Shown here piece after piece: positions 1-11,061 of a stretch of 64,000 bases of DNA (its first letter is position 1; each line of letters begins with the position of its first letter). The notes beneath the pieces are model-generated. The model did not search any database. It worked only from the letters and a program-made list of their open reading frames with translations, and was not told the DNA's origin. The stretch comes from CAZGIF01 sp964526045 (lineage in GTDB: Bacteria > Patescibacteriota > Gracilibacteria > Absconditabacterales > Absconditicoccaceae), in assembly GCA_964526045.1 (NCBI GenBank), contig CAZGIF010000003.1:62001-126000 (forward strand), given 5' to 3'. The translations under genes were made by a program, and so were the position numbers.

Positions 1-174
1 CAAAATATACAATCTACAGAACAATGTTTTGTTTTATATAAATGAGTTATAGCTCGTTACCTCGCGTATCCCGTCTTGACTCGATGAAAAGCAATTGATT
101 ATGTCAAACGAGATATCGATTTTGGATTGTTTGATCCAGCGTATGCAAAACGTAAAGACACAATTGTAGAGTAA
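1..174 (+). CDS. C-terminal end of an unidentified protein (partial)
   Basis: An open frame enters from the left edge and ends at TAA 172-174. It gives 57 residues with two in-frame TGA codons read as Gly. The tail is charged and soluble (for example YVKRDIDFGLFDPAYAKRKD). I do not recognise the family. It ends 22 bases before the lgt start on the same strand, so the two may be co-transcribed. Confidence 0.5.
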
Positions 175-196
175 GAATATTTAGATATTTTAGCTG

Positions 197-958
197 ATGG
201 AAGATTATTTTATCTACAAAAACATTGCTGACTTGAGCGCATATATAACCTGATCATTGGTGTCATGGTTACGAATGCGTTCAGTCTACTACAAAACGTA
301 TTTTGCAAAGTATACAACGAGTGTATATGACAAGATTGCTGATCGTAAATCATACATTTATTATATACTTGTGTGAGCTTTTGCTATGGCAATTGTGAGT
401 TCGACGTTTGATATGTGGACAATGAACCCAAACCAGTGATTAGTCTTATCCAAATCTATTGTATGATGACTATTTGGGTGAATTGTCGTTGCAGAAATCT
501 ATAAATATATACATGGTATCTCATGAAGTACGTGATTTAGAATGTTGCCATGACTCGTGTCGGGTTTGATAATTGGGAGAATATGAGCTTTTTTGATAGG
601 GTTAAGAGATCATACTCATGGTATAGAAACAACTCTTCCTTGGTGATGGGATTATGGTGATGGGATACTTCGTCACCCAACCCAACTATACGAAGTTGGA
701 ATTTTGTTGTTGTTTTGAATACTTATATCAGTTATCTGATGGTATGCAATATCCCACAAACATAAATCTTTGCTACAATCATTGCACGATACATGATTTT
801 ATTGGTTTATCTTGGTCTATAGTCTGTATAGATTTTGTATAGATTTTCTCAAACCATATGGTGATCGACGATGATGACTCAATACATATCAAGTATTGGC
901 TTTGCTTATGATTGCGTATAGTGTGTGTATGTTGTATAGAAAGTATAAGAAAATCTAA
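197..958 (+). CDS. lgt: Prolipoprotein diacylglyceryl transferase (Lgt)
   Basis: Lgt transfers diacylglycerol from phosphatidylglycerol to the lipobox cysteine of prolipoproteins, at the membrane. With TGA=Gly the frame gives 253 residues. Recognisable blocks in order are KSIVGGLFGG, a Lgt-signature-like GRIGAFLIGLRDHTHG, then DYGDGILRHPTQLYE, whose Arg/His/Glu belong to the conserved active-site region, and a C-terminal membrane segment. Several of these glycines are TGA, which supports the recoding. The start is the first ATG after an in-frame TAG at 191-193; no ribosome binding site is visible. The N-terminus is somewhat shorter than in E. coli Lgt and resembles a Bacteroidetes-like Lgt variant. 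Family assignment is firm. Confidence 0.9.
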
Positions 959-1020
959 ATTTATATTGTGGGTAGTTGATACACTAAGAAGCAGTAAAAT
1001 TAATAGATGAAAATCTCATA

Positions 1021-1173
1021 TATTACCCACCCTGTATCCCTCCCTAAAATAGGGAGGGGGAAGTCGGTCTTGAAAAGTCTCCCATATTTTAGGGGAGGTT
1101 GGAGGGGTAATGTATGAGATGTATATAGATTTACTCGTCTTTTCTGACTAGATTTCACTTTGTATTATATAAT
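1021..1173. repeat. Dispersed palindromic repeat, copy A (~153 bp)
   Basis: Two internal hairpins (CCCTCCCTAAAATAGGGAGGG, and CTCCC...GGGGAG around 1079-1097) lie between ends that are near inverted repeats, ATTACCC at left and GGGGTAAT at right. A direct copy (B) lies at 3776-3928. Similarity continues past the palindrome to a shared CTGACTAGATTTCA stretch and a TATAAT. The pair brackets the four-gene membrane array. It has no coding capacity and resembles a MITE-like or REP-like element. Confidence 0.75.
1144..1173 (+). promoter_or_regulatory. Promoter-like CTGACT/TATAAT at the edge of repeat copy A
   Basis: CTGACT (1144-1149) and TATAAT (1168-1173) are 18 bases apart, matching the layout in repeat copy B. 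The -10-like hexamer overlaps the ATG at 1172, so if it is used the message would begin inside the coding sequence. That makes either the promoter or the start assignment doubtful. Confidence 0.25.
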
Positions 1174-1885
1174 GATAAAAAAATATACCAAAGATAAACC
1201 ACTTATTCCAAAGTTACTTCTCTACCTAGCACATGTATGATGAGTTCTTATTATATTGCTTTGAATCTTTTTGAGTGCATGTGGATGAATGTTGTCTCTG
1301 GGCTGATGGAATTTTTCTTGAGTAGATAGAGAGTACTTTTGGTATCATTATGTAATGGCTCGAGCAATACCAATCATCTGAATTCCTTTGATTATATATT
1401 GTGTCGTCAAATTTCTCAACTTTTTGAGAGTAGGTACTCGTGTTTCTATAAACCCAAATAGTATAGAAGAAGATGTTACAGAACCAGATACTATAAAAAA
1501 AGACACCATAGACCAAGATATCCCAAAATCAGATAGTATAACACAAGCAACACAAACTATCGTTGAGAATAAAGCCTCACTCAGTGTCAGAATATCTTTT
1601 TTGCTATTATTTATATGATTGTGTGCTATCTGAGCAGTAATTTTTATACTTGCAAATATACTTACAAATTTGGATGTTAGTTTGGCTAATGCTATACCTA
1701 TGGACGCTATCTCAGCTATTATATTGATAGTTTTAGCACTGATTTTCTTGTTTGGACTTGCATGTGTATGGCATGCACTGATTGCAATTTCTTGTTTAAC
1801 TTCAAAAAAGAAACTTTTAACTACGTGAATAAAAATTATTATCTTGTTTCTATTCTTCCTATTTTTGTATTCATTAATTTTTTAG
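1172..1885 (+). CDS. Membrane protein of the HxGG...CGG tandem array, member 1
   Basis: 237 residues with TGA=Gly and about five hydrophobic segments. A polar, acidic loop follows the second segment (around residues 95-140). The first segment carries AHVGGVLIILLGIFLSACGG, which aligns with the same place in members 3 and 4 of the array (HIGG, then CGG 13-14 residues later). I do not recognise a known family. Member 2 starts 19 bases downstream, so the genes are probably co-transcribed. The ATG overlaps a TATAAT; no other ATG, GTG or TTG precedes the conserved motif in frame. Confidence 0.7.
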
Positions 1886-1904
1886 TTTCTCATTTAGTAT
1901 CAAA

Positions 1905-2384
1905 ATGCATATCATAAAAAAAATATACTGACACCTTTGATGAATAGTGCGATGTCTAGTTGCGTGAGTTATTTTTTATTATACTAATGCTTTTTTGTTT
2001 GTAACCGGGTCTGAGCTTAGTGCTGATTGATTGGGAGCTATCTTTGTTGTACTCTTTGGTCGACCGTTGGCAATTGTGAGTTGAATTATCCTTGTGTATC
2101 TACTATCATATTATATTCGTATGGTACTCAGTTATACTACCCAAAAAGTATATGTGTATGGTATTGATACATTGATGGCACTTGTTTTAGCATTTTGTTG
2201 ATTGTTCTTGATGTGAGTTGTCTGTATATCAGTTATTGCTAATGTCAGTCAGTTATTATGATCAGAGTGGTGGCAAGAAAATGGAATACAACAAGCACTA
2301 AAATTGGTATGAATTCATGTGTGACTTTTGTTATGATTTGGAAGTATGGCATATTTTGGTGCTTGTACTATCAAAAAGAAATAA
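1905..2384 (+). CDS. Membrane protein of the tandem array, member 2 (divergent)
   Basis: 159 residues with about four hydrophobic segments. It begins MHIIKKIYGHLGG, matching the HIGG part of the motif in its neighbours, but the CGG that follows in members 1, 3 and 4 is missing. It is the shortest member. It sits 19 bases after member 1 and 23 before member 3. Function unknown; homology to the other three is inferred from the short N-terminal match and gene order. Confidence 0.65.
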
Positions 2385-2407
2385 ACTTTATAAAGTTTTT
2401 CTAATAC

Positions 2408-3166
2408 ATGATGAACCTCAAAAACCTAACAGTTTCAAAAGTATTATGACATATATGATGATTGATCATTCTGTTGTGATGATTATTTATGGCAGGATGT
2501 TGAGGATTTTTTGCATTTCTGTTTTTGTCTGATTGAGGTGGTTATAGTTGACTCCGATTTATAGGTGCAGGATCGGCGATTGTTGGTGTGCTTTTTTTGT
2601 TTCTTCTGTGACGCTACGTTGTGTACAAAAAAAAGAATGCTGACACTGTGTCTGTTGCATCTCATAGATCATGGAATGTGGTATGATGGATGTTGAGAAT
2701 TGCTAGTATTGGTTGAATGCTCCATAGCATAAATCCTATTATAAAACTATGAGTAAACGAGTGGTTGGTTTTTTTCGTGTTTTTTATATTTGCAAGTATG
2801 CTTACTATAAACTTTATAAAAATACGAAAATGACAGTCTCTTTATAGGATATATAAACTTATATTTACATGATTCTTTGCTATTCTACTTATATGACTTG
2901 CTGTTTTTTCTATATACTCTAATCTTAATGCTACTGATGAAATAAGTGATAGAAACATAGTACACTTTATTGTTGAAGCATTTAATAACACAAAAACTCT
3001 CATGGCTTCATATTCAATCGAAAATTATCTTTTACTTGTTGTTATGGTTATGTGATGTATTTGTACTTTGTTTTTTGCAAACAATATGATACAATATGCT
3101 AACATCTGAGTACAATTAAAAGAAAAGTTAGACGTACAAAAAGAAGAGAGTAGAAACAATAATTAA
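2408..3166 (+). CDS. Membrane protein of the tandem array, member 3
   Basis: 252 residues with about five or six hydrophobic segments and a charged C-terminal tail. The N-terminus has GHIGGLIILLGGLFMAGCGG, nearly the same as member 4 and clearly related to member 1. TGA codons occur in the motif itself. The middle carries a basic loop (RYVVYKKKN) and a second membrane block. No known family recognised. A transport, envelope or stress role would be a guess. Confidence 0.7.
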
Positions 3167-3201
3167 TAGTAGTTACAACAATTTATTTTCCATTTCCACG
3201 T

Positions 3202-3732
3202 ATGAAAAATGTATCAATTTTGACAAAAGTACTGTGACACATTTGATGAATCATCATACTATGACTATGACTTTTTATGAGTGGATGTGGTGGTATCATG
3301 TTTGTAAATATCTTTGGTTGATGATCATATGCGTGATTGTGATTGATATGACTTCCATTTCTGATATGAGGAGTGTTGTCTGTTTTGCTAGTTTCTATTT
3401 TCTATATCCGTTATCGCAAAGCCACTAGTGTAACATTACGTACTCATTTGTCACGACGTGCGTTGGCGTATATTGTGAGAATATGTATAGTTATTGTAGT
3501 ATTGTTTGGAACTTGAGGATTTATAGCATCGATAGTAGATTATCAACCAATATTATTTGATGGTGAATTCTTTTTGTTGGTATTACCTGTTCTTTGTGTA
3601 CGATATTTTAGTTCTATGATACTACAAAAAGCCAATCCATCAATAGAAAAACTAAGAACAGAACAAACAAAAAACGAAGAGAAAAAGCAGTCAGACTATA
3701 GTACATCGACAAAGAATAAAGATATAGCGTAG
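3202..3732 (+). CDS. Membrane protein of the tandem array, member 4
   Basis: 176 residues with about four hydrophobic segments and a hydrophilic, Lys/Glu-rich C-terminal tail of roughly 35 residues. It starts MKNVSILTKVLGHIGG and continues through IIILGLGLFMSGCGG, the best preserved copy of the array motif together with member 3. It ends 43 bases before repeat copy B. Function unknown. Confidence 0.7.
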
Positions 3733-3775
3733 TCTATATATGTAAGAATTCTAATGTAGAGACATAGATTGTATA

Positions 3776-3928
3776 TATTACCCACCCTGTATCCCTCCCT
3801 AAAATAGGGAGGGGGAACGCAGTCATGGAAAGTCTCCCCGATTTTATGGGAGGTTGGAGGGGTAATGTATAAGATAGTTACACTTCGCTCGTGTATTTTG
3901 ACTAGATTTCATTTTGTTTTACTATAAT
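3776..3928. repeat. Dispersed palindromic repeat, copy B (~153 bp)
   Basis: Direct copy of the element at 1021-1173: the same ATTACCCACCCTGTATCC opening, the same CCCTCCC/GGGAGGG hairpin, a second diverged hairpin, the GGAGGGGTAATGTAT end and the same downstream TTGACTAGATTTCA. Differences lie mainly in the loops and in the stretch after the palindrome, which fits an old duplication or two insertions of one element. Confidence 0.75.
3898..3928 (+). promoter_or_regulatory. Probable sigma70-type promoter for the radical SAM gene
   Basis: TTGACT (3898-3903) and TATAAT (3923-3928) are separated by 19 bases, slightly longer than ideal. A start site near 3935 would leave a leader of under 20 bases before the ATG at 3953. 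The promoter is part of the repeated unit, so the repeat may bring a promoter to whatever lies downstream. Confidence 0.45.
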
Positions 3929-3952
3929 TTTTAATTGTTTTATACGAATATC

Positions 3953-5386
3953 ATGCCGCAAAGAGACTATATTTTTTATGAATTGACGAAGTCGGTCTGC
4001 CATCATTGTCGCAAACTTTGTGATGCGAAGATTATTTTCCGTGATAACAAGGTCTATATGCTCAAGCAATGTCTCAAAGAACGTTGTCGTACTCGCAAAG
4101 ACAATCTTGTGTTGGTTGCAACAGATATTGAGTATTATAAATCTCAAAAAGACTATTATAAACCAGGAGATATGCCAGAGTATTTTGCCAATGAAACGAT
4201 TTTGTGATGTCCGTGGGATTGTTGAATCTGTACAGATCATGAACAGCATGCCTGTCTTTCGATTGTTGAGATTACTGATCAATGCAACATGCGTTGTCCT
4301 ATCTGCTTCGCAGAATCTGATGCGCAATGACATCACAGATCTATGGAAGATATCAACAAAATGTTTGATACCGTCTGTCGTAACGAAGCTGAACCAGATA
4401 TCGTACAGATTTCTGGGTGAGAACCAACAATTCATCCTCAATTTTGGGAGATTTTGGATGAAGCCAAAAAAAGACCATTTCGTTACCTCATGGTCAATAC
4501 GAATGGTATTCGTATAGCACAAGACAGAGAATTTGCCAAAAAACTTGCGACATATCAGCCAGATTTCGAAGTCTATCTGCAATTTGATTCGTTTGAAGAA
4601 GAGGCGTTGCGTGATATCAGGGGAGTTGACATGAGAGCAATCAGGCAAAAAGCTCTTGATCATCTCAACGAATTTGGTATTTCTACAACCCTTGTTATGG
4701 TTGCCAAAAAGTGAAAAAACGATCATGAATACGGTAAAATCATAGATTTTGCACTCACCCAACCCTGTGTCAGAGGAGTAACGATTCAGCCAATCCAAGC
4801 TGCATGAAGAACCGAGCATTTTGACCCTGCACAACATAGATTGACCTTGACCGATGTCAGACAAGGTATTCTGGACCAGACGGATGTCTTTGCATCAGAA
4901 GATATTATTCCACTTCCGTGTCACCCAGAAAACATTGCCATGTGATACGCTCTCAAATACGAGGGCAAAGTTATGCCACTTGCAAGGTATATCCCCAAAG
5001 ATGTGTTGCTACAAGGTACAGAAAATACAATCATCTTTGAAGATAACGAAAAGTTTAAACAACATTTTTTTGATTTGTTTTCGTTGTGAAGTGTCTGAGA
5101 AGACAATGCAAATTGTTTTGGGTCTCTTTTGTGTTGTTTGCCACAAATCCAAATGTCACAAATGATATCTGACCAGATGTCTTACAAAAATGTGTTTCGT
5201 GTATTGATTATAAGTTTTATGGATTTGTATGATTTGGATATCAGATCTGTCAAAAGATCATGCATTCAGTTCGCCACACCACAATGACATATGTTTCCTT
5301 TTGATACATACAACCTTTTTTACAGAGATAAACTGTCTCGTTCCGTTATCAAAAAACGCCGTCAACAACACAACAATACAGAGTAA
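3953..5386 (+). CDS. Radical SAM protein, Tes/MJ0619-like (COG1964 type)
   Basis: 477 residues. An N-terminal Cys-rich part (C16, C19, C23, then GCPWDCGIC at 85-93) precedes EITDQCNMRCPICFAES, whose CxxxCxxC (C111, C115, C118) is the radical SAM 4Fe-4S site. ISGGEPTIHPQF and NTNGIRIA follow as the SAM-binding Gly-rich and barrel motifs. The C-terminal part ends with a Cys-containing FATPQGHMFPFDTYN block. This order matches the family that includes archaeal tetraether lipid synthase Tes (MJ0619), which joins lipid tails by C-C bond formation; bacterial members exist and their substrates are mostly unknown. GGEP and the Cys-rich region contain TGA-encoded glycines. The start at 3953 is the first ATG; a TTG at 3935 is possible. 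Radical SAM is certain, the Tes-like subgroup probable. Confidence 0.8.
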
Positions 5387-5471
5387 GAAATAACTATATA
5401 TCCAAAATTTTTTTTTAAAATTACTATAAAAATATAAAAGTCAACAAGATAAAAAAAAAATCTGACAAAAA

Positions 5472-5499
5472 TTGACAGTAACTAGAGACTATGTATACT
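5472..5499 (+). promoter_or_regulatory. Probable promoter upstream of the 690-residue protein gene
   Basis: TTGACA (5472-5477) and TATACT (5494-5499) are separated by 16 bases in a very AT-rich stretch, 42 bases before the ATG at 5541. Confidence 0.5.
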
Positions 5500-5540
5500 T
5501 GAACTCAAGATAGATAGTTTTTTAGATTTGATCAAAGAAT

Positions 5541-7613
5541 ATGGAAAAGTGAAGTAGTTTGAACCAATCGTTTTTGAAGAAGGTATTATGAGTTACAAAA
5601 GAAGTTTCGACAAAACTTATGCTAGAGGCAAAAAAGGCATCTTTGATTTTGGTATTGGGGCTATCTTTTTTGCAAGCTGATTCCAAAGATTTGAAAAGCC
5701 TTGATTTCTCAAATATCATCGCATCTCAGATAGAAATGATATGAGAAGACCCAATCAAACAATTGGATGTATATCTAAAGACATATAATAGAATGTTACG
5801 TCTGTTGAAAGATTGAAAAATCACAGAAGAAGAGTTTGACGAATATTCAGAAGACGTTTTGTATTATATAAAGGAATTAGAAGCACAAATAACTGATCCT
5901 AGTGCATTAAAAAAGATAGAGGCAGTAAAAAAAACTATTGCATTGAGTGAATCAACAGATTTCAGTACTTTTTCAAAAACGATTTCTGTTACAGCTACGG
6001 GTGAAATACAAGTCTCAAACATCACAATTCCTCTTGATGAGGAATGATCAAAGCAAGCAAAACAAGCTATTGCAGCAAATAGTTCGAATACTAGCAATAC
6101 TACAAATACCCAAACACCTACTCAAAATAATACAAATTCGACTACAGGATCAACGACTCCTACTATTTCAGTTCCTGTTACTCCAAAAGAGAAAGAGAAC
6201 CAAAAATTTGCAGATATGTATTTTGATACTTGAGAAGATTTCTTATGACCTATTCTTTTAAATGCTCCTGTGTTTACTGATACGACATCTGCAGTATTGT
6301 ATTGAAACCAAGAATTACCCAATACTACTCAATCTAGAGATGTTTTAATAAATGAAGCTGAAATTAGTAATTTGTATCCCAAATTGAAAATATTGCCAAC
6401 TACGCTAGATAAGTCTACATTTAGCTTTATACTCAACAACTCATTTTCTAGTAATGATAGGTCATATTTTATGGCAAATGTTGAAAATGATCCAAAACTA
6501 AAAGAACAGTTTCTTAAATACTATAAAGATAATAAAGACAAAATAGACTCATCAATGGAGACATCTACTAGCATGGCACCATTTTATTTTAAAGCGAATG
6601 AACCAGATTTAGTAACAAATCAAGATGATATAAATGTTTTTAATAACTGGTTAGATGTGCTAGATGAAACATCAAAAACGTGGTGAGACGCAGTAACACT
6701 TACTATTTATACATTTACAAGTAATAAGTGGGACAATAATCCTACTAGCGAGTACTATCAATCTAAAAATAGTTGATTTCCTACAGACTTGCAGCTTGCC
6801 GAGGCAAGAGCTAATATGCTTTACAGCAAGTTTTCTAAGTCAGGTAGTACAAAAATAGTCAGAAAACCTGTATGAGCAGATCCTAGACATCGAAACTCTT
6901 ACAAAAAAAACTATGATTGAAACGTTATTGACCTTCCAGAATATCGTTATGCACATCTTGTTCTTAGTGTTTGAGGAAGAGATGTGAAGATAAATGACAA
7001 TGTGTGACAGTCTTCAATACTTAGATTGCCTCAAGCACTCCCTCCAAGATTTGTACCTGCGAGAAAAGAATCAAAGTATCCTACTAGCAATATGATAACG
7101 ATGAAAGGATTTGAGTGAAAAGCATGTGTGTTAACACTCGCTAACAAGGTAGAAGTGAAGAAATGAGGTAAACTAGATATATACTTTGCAGATACTGGAT
7201 GATATGATTGAGATATGTTTCAACTGTATATCAAACACTGAGATAAGATTATTAAAGTAAATACCAAAAATGATAAGAAAACTGTAGCATTTGATGATGA
7301 CGATAAGAATATATTAGACAGAGAAAAACAAATGAAACAAAAAAGTCAAAAAGATCAAAAACGGTTTCCTAAAACAATAGAGGAAAGAACCTTGGCAAGA
7401 AATGTGAAGAATAATAGTGTAGATAAACTATCGATTTCCATGGATTGATTACCAGCTTGAACATATAATTTGGTATATATTCCTGTTTCTGATGGTTATT
7501 ATCATCCAAATACTACAACGTTTTGGTTGCAAGATGGCTCTCAAGTAAATTGTTACGGATCAATTACTCAAGGTCATTACTCAACATTTTCCTTTAATAT
7601 TGTAGACAAATAA
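5541..7613 (+). CDS. Large probable surface or envelope protein (690 residues)
   Basis: 690 residues with TGA=Gly. The N-terminus has a basic stretch then LILVLGLSFLQADS around residues 35-50, which could be a signal peptide if translation starts further in (ATG at 5619). A charged helical region follows, then a Thr/Ser/Asn/Pro-rich linker (around residues 175-215) typical of extracellular proteins, then a long mixed region. The segment LQLAEARANMLYSKF faintly resembles an OmpA-like helix, but too weakly to call. I do not recognise the family. The next gene is 42 bases downstream and has similar composition, so the two may form a pair. Confidence 0.6.
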
Positions 7614-7655
7614 ACAACAAAATATACCTACCATTTTATACAAAATAGTAATATT

Positions 7656-9734
7656 ATGAACCAAATATGATGAAGAAGTGATGTTTTTTCAAATATGAGA
7701 GATGCTGGTGAAGCGATAGGAAGTGAGTTTGAATCAGGTAGGTATGATACTGATTCTTACAAAAAAGAAGCATCTATGAAGATCTTTCAAGATCTATTAG
7801 CTGTCTGATGAAAGAAATCTTGATGAAATTTAATGACAAATATGACTGATTCTGAGAGAACTGCATATCGAAATACATTAGACAAAGATTTAGATAAGAC
7901 AAAGTTATTTGATCTAAAAGAATTAGTTCAGTGATTATCACAAAATAACGATTATAATTCTACTAAAAATAATCGAAAGCCGTTAGCTACGTGATTGCCA
8001 TGAGTTCCATATGAATTTGATAATAAAAAGAACACCACAGAAATGGCTGGAATACTCAATGGCGATATGAATGCTTATTTGCAGACAATATGAATCACTT
8101 GACCGTTGGATTGGACTGCTTCAAATTATTGTACGACAATAGCATCAATTTTTGCAATATGATCTCATTTAGAATGATGAAAAGAAAACGTTTTCCCAAA
8201 ACTTGCTTCAGATACTATCGATACAACTGTAAACTGAACTCCAACTGTATATGAGTCTCCTGCTACGCTCACTCCTAAAGGATCAAAAACCTTTAATTTT
8301 GATCAACATGACAATGTAAAATGACTTGTAATGGCATTCCAAACTTACAATAAATATCATGTAGGTATAAAATCGAATCTTGAAAAGGTATTGCCTTCAT
8401 CTAAATCATTTGGTACTGATGCAATACTATGAGAACAGACAATTGAAGCACTTCGTCTTTCTCTCAAAGACCTCAATCAAAAATTTGGTACATTTTCTGC
8501 TCTCAAAATACCAACATCATTGCCGTGACCATACGCAGTTGCAAAAAATACTGCCTGACAGCTATCACTTACTGGTCCCAAAGGAGTGCTACTCAAGTCT
8601 CCATGAACCATCTCAGCTGGATGAACTGTAGATATAAACTGAAAAACATATACACTCCAAGACAATGCTTGATCTTACGAATTGGTAGAAACTATAAAGA
8701 AATCAATCACTTTGAAGAATTCAATGAAGTTAAATTTGACTTTCGATGCAAATGAGTGATGGAAAGCAGATGTGCCAGCAGGACTTAGCAAGTATAACAT
8801 AACTTTTGAAAAACCTAAGGATAAAAACGATCCATGAAAGATTATGTCTATCGATCTGCAGCAAACAAACAGTAATAGTCCTGAATTGATTGATGGTTTC
8901 TTCCCAACTACAATCACAGAACAAAACAAACTAGGGCAATTGAATATATCATGAGCTTTGTATTGAAGTATTTCATCAAATACAGTAGAGTCAGTGAAAA
9001 ACAATAACACTACTATTGATGTTAATACAAATTATGCTAAGTCTGATGGTTGACTTATGTTTGCAACGGATTCTAGTGATAAAATAGTTGTTAGTATGCT
9101 AAAAAACCTTACTTGAGTTGATGAGACATGAGCACCTAATAAATGAAAAGGATATTTCAATGAAACAAACCTCAAGATGATACAAAGTATTGATTCAATT
9201 CCAAAGTCTGTCTCTACTAATCGTTATGGTCAAATCGAAAACATTAGGGTCGCTGCCTGAAAAGATCAATATGCTCAGCTAAATACTCATTGAGTAAAGA
9301 TGAACACAGATAAAACTCCATCCGAGATTATTACACAAATGGACTTTGCTAATATAGGCCTAAAAACATCGCTATCTGCTATTGCAGTAGGTCAAAAATC
9401 AATGGAATTTCAAGTAGTAAATAATAAAGTTACAAGATTAGCTGTGGATGATTATAGTTCTACGTGGGTAAACACAGCACCACGACTGTTTTCTGAATGA
9501 AAATTAGATGTACAAAAACTTATTATTGGTTGAAGTAGATGAATTCCACTTTCAGATCTGTGAACAAATACAGAGATTTATATTCCTTGATGATTTAGTT
9601 TATGAAGAAAAACTAAGGTTCGAGATAATGCTCCATGAGATGGGTTTTGAAAAGTTTCGTCTCTTTTGTCTCAATATAAAGACAAAAAGGACAAGCGAGA
9701 GTATGCGAACCAATCAATAGAAAAACAAAGATAG
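7656..9734 (+). CDS. Large hypothetical, probably extracellular, protein (692 residues)
   Basis: 692 residues, Asn/Thr/Ser/Gly-rich with many TGA glycines. The first ~110 residues are helical and charged. A stretch with ASNYCTTIASIFAIGSH around residues 160-175 might be a Cys-containing catalytic or membrane-contact segment. The second half reads as beta-rich repeats of Gly and Asn. No signal peptide is obvious. It follows the 690-residue gene and ends just before a strong bidirectional terminator. Family not recognised. Confidence 0.6.
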
Positions 9735-9743
9735 ATATATAAT

Positions 9744-9780
9744 AAAAAAAACCAACTGAGTCATTGCAGTTGGTTTTTTT
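9744..9780. terminator. Bidirectional intrinsic terminator
   Basis: ACCAACTG (9751-9758) pairs with CAGTTGGT (9767-9774), flanked by an A run on the left and a T run on the right. It serves the plus-strand gene ending at 9734 and the minus-strand gene ending at 9796. Confidence 0.85.
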
Positions 9781-9795
9781 ACTATTAAATTTTTT

Positions 9796-11061
9796 TTATT
9801 GTTCACTTCCTCCTTGTTCTCATTTGTTACCATTATTTCCTCAACTTGATCTTTCATAACTACGGAACGGTTGTGTAAATGAATCAGTCATTGCATTAAA
9901 TGGATTGTTTCATTGAAAATATATTGTAAGTCAGAATCAAACATAATATGTTACATATATCTTTCAAATAGTGGTGTACGGATTCTGGTTTCCAGCTTCA
10001 TCTTGTCACAGTCATGAGAGGTTTTCTCATATGTATCATCATGCTCCTCATTCAATAAAGAACTTAGCAGCAGATCTACTTTTTCATCATTGTTTGAGTG
10101 CTGCTAGTGAGGACGGATTTGCGGATAGTCTAATGTTTGATCAAAAAGTCATTACTCATGTTTTGTTTTGGCTAGCTCATAATCATCGATCTTCCTCTTT
10201 TCGTTCTTGGTCAATAGTAACATTTGCTTGAGTCGCTCATATTCAAACATAACTATCGCTTTCTACTTGAAACCTTCAAGCCTTAGTTAGGTTCATGACG
10301 TTTCAAAGAACCCCAAATTGTCAGGTAAAATCAACATATCTTCCATAGTTATATTCAGTTCATACAAAATTCTCATCTGGATTTTTTCACAAAATGAATT
10401 TTCCTCATAGATATGGATTAACTCCACGTGATTCGTGAAATTGTAACTTTCATTCAATAACTGCATTACTTATATTTGTTTCTGCTAGTATTACTTGGTA
10501 ACCTGCATTGATATTAATACCAAAATTTGCTGGTGGGTTGTTTGTTGATGGAGTATATGCAAATGTTTGGTTAGGATTTTTATGTATACTTTTGTTATCA
10601 GCCATATAATCTAGTTTTGGTGCTTGTTTTTCGAACCTAATTCATGATTTGAATTCTGTCATCATCTCTCTTATATCTTCAGCGGTCGCTACTTCATTAA
10701 GTCATTGAGTACTCATTTGTTCAGAGATCAAACCAGCAATATTTGCTAGTGTGTCTTGGTCATTGAGTAGTGAATCAATTCCTTTCATAAATCATTTTTG
10801 TGCTTCTTCAGGAGATTCAACACTTTGTGTCGCTACAAGATCTTCTTTTGCTTTGTTAGCAGTTATCTCTGTTTTTGGTGCGTTTGTTAGTTCAGGTACT
10901 TTATCATTACCTTCTGCAATTCACAACATTGTAAAGAATCCAGCTGTCGCTAGTCATGTATTTTTTAATCGTTGTGGTACTGCACTTTTCTGTTGTGGTA
11001 CTGCACCTTTCTTTTCAAAACTTTCATTTGGTTTAACTGACTGTCTATTATTACCTGCCAT
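9796..11061 (-). CDS. Gly-rich, beta-rich hypothetical surface protein (421 residues)
   Basis: 421 residues. The N-terminus begins MAGNNRQSVKPNES and contains a short tandem repeat, GAVPQQK then SAVPQR, before a weak hydrophobic stretch (TGLATAGFFTMLGIAEG). The last 250 residues alternate polar and hydrophobic residues with many glycines, most of them TGA codons, and the tail is Gly/Ser/Asn-rich. This pattern fits a beta-sheet or barrel-like surface protein, but no family is recognised. The start ATG is the only good candidate in frame. Confidence 0.55.

Noticed and set aside
3902..4864. Long minus-strand frame of 320 codons
   Set aside because: It lies entirely opposite the radical SAM gene, which has clear motifs; the antisense frame shows none.
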